From: Magnetococcales bacterium
Lineage (GTDB): Bacteria; Pseudomonadota; Magnetococcia; Magnetococcales; UBA8363
Direction: 5' to 3'
NCBI GenBank assembly: GCA_015228815.1
Contig: JADGCV010000036.1
Location: 1 to 37,463, forward strand
Length of the DNA stretch: 37,463 nucleotides
Shown here: positions 34,071 to 37,463 of the stretch, in pieces
Position numbering within the stretch: the first letter of the stretch is position 1
Layout of the letters: every line of letters starts with the position of its first letter
Program-made: the position numbers and the translations under genes
Notes under the pieces: model-generated
What the model was told of the DNA's origin: nothing
What the model saw: the letters and a program-made list of their open reading frames with translations, nothing else
Database searches by the model: none

Positions 34071-34091
34071 TCTTTCCGAGACTTCAACCTC

Positions 34092-35399
34092 ATGATTCAA
34101 ACTGTCCGCGGCGTCCATGATATTCTTCCCGAAACGATTGCCCTCTGGCAACGTCTCGAAGCCCTGGCCCTGTCGGTGTTTACACGCTATGGTTTCGAGG
34201 AAATCCGCACCCCGTTGTTCGAACGGACCGAATTGTTCGCCCGGGCAGTCGGCGCCACCAGCGACATCGTGGAAAAGGAAATGTACACCTTCGCCGACCG
34301 CGGTGGCGACTCCTTGAGTCTGCGTCCCGAAGGGACGGCATCGGTGGTTCGGGCCTTCATCGAGCAGAGCAGGCATCGGCAATTGCCATGGAAGGTCTGG
34401 TATCGGGGGCCGATGTTTCGTTATGAACGACCGCAGAAGGGACGGCAACGTCAATTTCACCAGATCGGCTGTGAACTGTTTGGACCGGCAGGTCCCCTGG
34501 CGGATGCGGAACTTTTGGCAATGGTGATGCGCTATCTGGGCGAACTGGGGCTTCAGGCGGCGTTGGTGTTGGAAATCAACTCCCTGGGGTGTCCCGAATG
34601 CCGTCCCCCCTATCGTGATCTTTTGATTTCCTGTCTCAGGAAGCTGACGGATCAACTGTGTAGCGACTGTCAAAACCGCATGGAACGCAATCCCTTGCGG
34701 GTTCTCGACTGCAAGGAGGAACGTTGTCGTACACTCATGGAATCGGCCCCGGTGTTGCTCGACCATTTGTGTGGCGAATGTTTGCGGCATTTTTCCCTGT
34801 TGCAGGGGCATCTTTCCGATCTGTCGCTCCCTTTCCGGATCAATCCGCGCATGGTACGGGGGCTGGACTATTACAACCGGACCGCCTTCGAAGTGACCGC
34901 TGTCGGTCTGGGGGCACAAAACGCGGTTGCGGCGGGTGGACGTTATGATGGCCTGGTCGCCCAGATGGGCGGAACCGCGACACCGGCCATCGGTTTTGCG
35001 GTGGGAATGGAACGGCTGACGTTACTGCTCGATGCGGCGAAAAACACGCCCCGTCCCGGCGATGTCTATCTGGCAACCCTGGGAGACCGGGCGGAAAAGG
35101 AAGGATTGATGTTGGCGGAGACCCTTCGGGGGGCCGGCTTGACGGTCGAAATGAATCTTGGCGGTGGCTCCTTGAAAAGCCAGATGAAACGGGCGGACCG
35201 TTCCCGTTCCCGTTTCGCCCTGATGCTGGGCGATGCGGAAATCGAAAAAAAGGTTGCTCTCGTCAAGGAAATGTCCCTCGGACGACAACAAGAGGTCTCC
35301 TGGAACGACCTTCCCCGATTTCTTGGCGATTCGTCCTCCGTTTCATCGGTTCAGGATCATTATGAACCGCAACACGCACACCAAGGGAAACCACTTTGA
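34092..35399 (+). CDS. hisS: Histidyl-tRNA synthetase
   Basis: The 435-residue class II synthetase charges tRNA-His. Its start MIQTVRGVHDILPE is the standard HisRS opening. Motif 2 is seen near YRGPMFRYERPQKGRQRQFHQ (in pieces), the histidine-specific block as GLDYYNRTAFE and GGRYDGL, and motif 3 as the region ending FAVGMERL. The frame is open 31 codons further upstream, but those codons translate the intergenic repeat and should not be included. A C-terminal anticodon-binding domain follows (about 330-425). Its stop abuts the yfgM start with no gap. Confidence 0.96.
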   Translation: MIQTVRGVHDILPETIALWQRLEALALSVFTRYGFEEIRTPLFERTELFARAVGATSDIVEKEMYTFADRGGDSLSLRPEGTASVVRAFIEQSRHRQLPWKVWYRGPMFRYERPQKGRQRQFHQIGCELFGPAGPLADAELLAMVMRYLGELGLQAALVLEINSLGCPECRPPYRDLLISCLRKLTDQLCSDCQNRMERNPLRVLDCKEERCRTLMESAPVLLDHLCGECLRHFSLLQGHLSDLSLPFRINPRMVRGLDYYNRTAFEVTAVGLGAQNAVAAGGRYDGLVAQMGGTATPAIGFAVGMERLTLLLDAAKNTPRPGDVYLATLGDRAEKEGLMLAETLRGAGLTVEMNLGGGSLKSQMKRADRSRSRFALMLGDAEIEKKVALVKEMSLGRQQEVSWNDLPRFLGDSSSVSSVQDHYEPQHAHQGKPL

Positions 35400-36047
35400 A
35401 TGGATAATATTTTTGAACAAATCGACGAAGAACTCGACGCCGACCGCGTTCGCAAGCAGTGGGAGAAAAACCGACCCTGGATCATCGGCGGTTTCATCGT
35501 CTTCTTTCTGGGATTGTTCGCCTATGTCGGCTGGGATGAATACCGTTCCCGACAAGACGCCACCGCCAGCGACCTGTTTCTGGCGGCGACCGCCCCCTAT
35601 GAAAAAGAATCCTGGAGCGAGGCGGAACAATTGTTGCAGCCCGTATTGCAACAATTCGACAGCCATGGCTATGGCCTCCTGGCCCGGATCATCGAGGCCC
35701 GCACCCTCGCCAAATCCGGAAAAAAAACCGAGGCGGCCTCGCGGATGGAACAATTGGCCAACGATACCCGCGATGATTCCCTGCGCGATCTGGCACGTTA
35801 CAATGCCGCCCTGCTCATCGTCGATGACGACGCCAGCCGCGCCGAAGCGATTCTGAACCAGATCCGCGACGATTCCCCGTTTCGCGGTCACGCCCTGGAA
35901 ATTCTGGGACTGCTGGCGGAAAAACAAAACGACAAAATCAACGCCGCGGTGCGCTTTCAAAAAGCGATCGAATTGGGGGCCAAGGGCGATTTGCGCACCC
36001 GCCTGGACCTGCGCCTGGAACGTCTGGGAAAGACCGCCAAGGAGTGA
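35400..36047 (+). CDS. yfgM: YfgM-like membrane-anchored TPR protein
   Basis: The 215-residue protein has a short acidic N-terminus, one membrane helix (about 27-45; WIIGGFIVFFLGLFAYVGW) and a periplasmic TPR-like domain. YfgM works with the PpiD/SecYEG surroundings in periplasmic folding. The identity rests on topology (MDNIFEQIDEEL, then a single helix) and on its place between hisS and bamB, which is the conserved order. The start follows the hisS stop directly, with an AAGGGAAA ribosome site inside hisS. Confidence 0.92.
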   Translation: MDNIFEQIDEELDADRVRKQWEKNRPWIIGGFIVFFLGLFAYVGWDEYRSRQDATASDLFLAATAPYEKESWSEAEQLLQPVLQQFDSHGYGLLARIIEARTLAKSGKKTEAASRMEQLANDTRDDSLRDLARYNAALLIVDDDASRAEAILNQIRDDSPFRGHALEILGLLAEKQNDKINAAVRFQKAIELGAKGDLRTRLDLRLERLGKTAKE

Positions 36048-36052
36048 TCCTC

Positions 36053-37273
36053 ATGAAACGATACCTTGTTGCGACAGGATGGCTTTTTTTCTTTCTGCTG
36101 TCCTCCCTGCTCGGCGGATGCGCCAGTTCACCGGGTTGGTGGCCCGGAGGGGATGACCCCGACAAAAAATCCCAGGCCATTCGTTCCTCCCTGGTCGCCC
36201 AACCGGGACATCCGACCGGATTGAAGGAACGCTGGAACACCTCGGTCGCGGGGAAACCCGACAAGCACTTTTTCCACCCCGGTCGATTCCTCGTCACCAA
36301 CAGCGACATCTTCGTTGCCACCTACCAGGGGAAGGTCGTCCGACTGGCGCGCAAGGATGGAGAAATACTCTGGAAGAAACAGGTTGGGGAATCGATCAAG
36401 GGCGGGCTTGCCCTGGACGACAAGCATATTTTCGCCGGAACCGGGGATGGTGAAATGACCGCCCTGGACCGCGCCGACGGCAAGGAATCCTGGCGCCAAA
36501 ACGTTTCGACCTCGGTCGCCTCCGCCCCGGTCGTGGCCGAAGGAAGGCTTTTCTTCACCACCCTAGATAACCGCCTTTACGCACTGGACACCGAAACGGG
36601 AGCAACCATCTGGGTCAACAACAATGCCCCGGAAATGCTGGTCATCATGGGTGCCGCCCCGCCGACGGTGGATCATGACCGTCTTTATGTCGGGTTGTCC
36701 TCGGGTGACCTGCATGCCGTCAACCGTTCAAGCGGCAAACTGCTGTGGAGCGACAATCTGACCGTCGTTGGCGGAAAGACAGAACTCGACCTGCTTCAGG
36801 ATGTCGATGCCGCCGTCGTTCTCGACGGTCGCAACGTCATGGAAACGAATACCCGGTTGCTCTTCGCCGTCAATCATCAAGGACGGTTGGTGGCCCTGTC
36901 GCGGGAAAGCGGCACCCGGATCTGGAGCAATGATCTGTCCGCCATCCGCCGCCCCCTCGTCTGGAACGACCGGATCTTCGTGGCGGACGTCGATGGCAAC
37001 ATGCGCGCCCTGGGGATGGAAGATGGCCTGGAATTGTGGCGGGGGTACATCAGCGATGGTCTGTTGACCGCCCCCGTCCGTTACAGGGACATGCTTCTGG
37101 TCGCTGACAACAAGGGACGTCTGTTTTCCATCGATCCGACCTCTGGAAGGGTGTTGGGCCTCGACCGGATCGGCGACCCCATCATGGCCGATCCGGTGGT
37201 CGTCGGACAGGATCTTTATCTCTGGACCAATCATGGAAACATGATTCATCTCCAGATTCAGGAGAATCCGTAA
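36053..37273 (+). CDS. bamB: Outer membrane assembly lipoprotein BamB
   Basis: The 406-residue lipoprotein (lipobox LLGGC, Cys23, followed by Ala, so outer-membrane directed) is an eight-bladed beta-propeller of PQQ-like repeats, visible as recurring VVRLARKDGEILWKK, MTALDRADGKESWRQ, LYALDTETGATIWV, LHAVNRSSGKLLWS and so on. It assists BamA in inserting outer-membrane proteins. The ATG at 36053 has an AAGGAG ribosome site eight bases upstream; a GTG three codons earlier overlaps the yfgM stop. The usual next gene in this order, der, would lie beyond the window. Confidence 0.95.
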   Translation: MKRYLVATGWLFFFLLSSLLGGCASSPGWWPGGDDPDKKSQAIRSSLVAQPGHPTGLKERWNTSVAGKPDKHFFHPGRFLVTNSDIFVATYQGKVVRLARKDGEILWKKQVGESIKGGLALDDKHIFAGTGDGEMTALDRADGKESWRQNVSTSVASAPVVAEGRLFFTTLDNRLYALDTETGATIWVNNNAPEMLVIMGAAPPTVDHDRLYVGLSSGDLHAVNRSSGKLLWSDNLTVVGGKTELDLLQDVDAAVVLDGRNVMETNTRLLFAVNHQGRLVALSRESGTRIWSNDLSAIRRPLVWNDRIFVADVDGNMRALGMEDGLELWRGYISDGLLTAPVRYRDMLLVADNKGRLFSIDPTSGRVLGLDRIGDPIMADPVVVGQDLYLWTNHGNMIHLQIQENP

Positions 37274-37319
37274 TCATTCACGTCATGGTTCCGACACGGT
37301 CGAGTAGACCGGTTCCTTC

Positions 37320-37350
37320 GCGAATTTCCGCAAAAACCGCGGAAATTCGC
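37320..37350. repeat. Perfect 12-bp inverted repeat after bamB
   Basis: GCGAATTTCCGC and GCGGAAATTCGC form a perfect stem with a seven-base spacer (AAAAACC). No T-run follows, so it is not a standard terminator. It abuts copy 3 of the dispersed repeat. Confidence 0.8.
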
Positions 37351-37411
37351 TTCGGGTGAAATGGCGCGTAAAAAACAAAGTCAAAATCAAAACCCTGGGG
37401 GCAATCCCCCA
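37349..37411 (+). repeat. Dispersed intergenic repeat, copy 3 (after bamB)
   Basis: It reads GCTTCGGGTGAAATGGCGCG, then AAAAAACAAAGTCAAAATC and CCTGGGGGCAATCCCCCA, matching copy 1 nearly base for base, and then breaks off into unrelated sequence (TATATGGTCC). The right half of the repeat, with its T-run and CAATAAT end, is missing. It points with bamB transcription. Confidence 0.85.
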
Positions 37412-37463
37412 TATATGGTCCACCCCGCAGATGCGAGAGGAAATTTCATCGATAGTGAAGGAA

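Noticed and set aside
33999-34091. N-terminal extension of hisS
   Set aside because: The codons translate the dispersed intergenic repeat; the standard HisRS start MIQTVRGVHD is at 34092.

Overview
The window is GC-rich, densely coded chromosomal DNA from a Gram-negative bacterium, most likely a proteobacterium. The evidence is an outer-membrane secretin, BamB, lipoproteins and the proteobacterial gene order TPR lipoprotein (pilW-like)-rodZ-ispG-hisS-yfgM-bamB. An oxidative-type dsr gene set points to sulfur oxidation. A hemerythrin chemoreceptor, an isolated receptor signalling tip and 11-residue-repeat coiled-coil proteins would fit a magnetotactic-coccus-like lineage (Magnetococcales). That placement is inference from gene style, because no marker gene in the window settles it. 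No rRNA, tRNA, CRISPR array or intact insertion sequence was found.

Layout. 1-1124: possible tail of an unidentified gene, then a PD-(D/E)XK/DUF4351-type protein. 1193-5959 (minus): a type II secretion block, gspC-gspD-gspE. 6084-11263 (minus): a sulfur-oxidation block transcribed dsrN, dsrE, dsrF, dsrH, dsrJ, dsrO, dsrP and closed by a strong terminator at 6002-6034. It lacks dsrAB, dsrC, dsrMK and dsrL. 11446-12969 (minus): two possible nucleotide-signalling genes, a metallo-beta-lactamase fold fused to PilZ and a single cyclic-nucleotide-binding domain. 13200-17818 (plus): ferrochelatase, a tiny receptor-tip protein and a large Cache-HAMP-signalling-CZB-like-hemerythrin chemoreceptor. 17907-21170 (plus): an SxtJ-like / DUF5989-like / carbamoyltransferase cassette, with a coiled-coil gene and a palindromic repeat between its first two members. 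21208-24824 (minus): ndk, a small orphan, a SPOR-like protein, and ankyrin, Sel1 and CysZ-like genes, the last three joined by ATGA overlaps. 25069-28361 (minus): pckG and hisC. 28563-37273 (plus): nadE, pilW-like, rodZ, ispG, hisS, yfgM, bamB.

How the parts fit. DsrE/F/H relay sulfane sulfur, DsrJOP is a trans-membrane electron-transfer unit of the Dsr pathway, and DsrN amidates the siroheme of DsrAB, which must be encoded elsewhere. The receptor pair probably links oxygen or small ligands to swimming. The right-hand operon serves envelope assembly plus housekeeping (isoprenoid synthesis, histidyl-tRNA, NAD).

The least explained signals are: a dispersed intergenic repeat of up to about 85 bp with a conserved hairpin, in three copies that all point with local transcription; the MBL-PilZ fusion next to the dsr genes; the CZB-like receptor domain lacking half its zinc ligands; and the interrupted carbamoyltransferase cassette. 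None is proven to be a new system.
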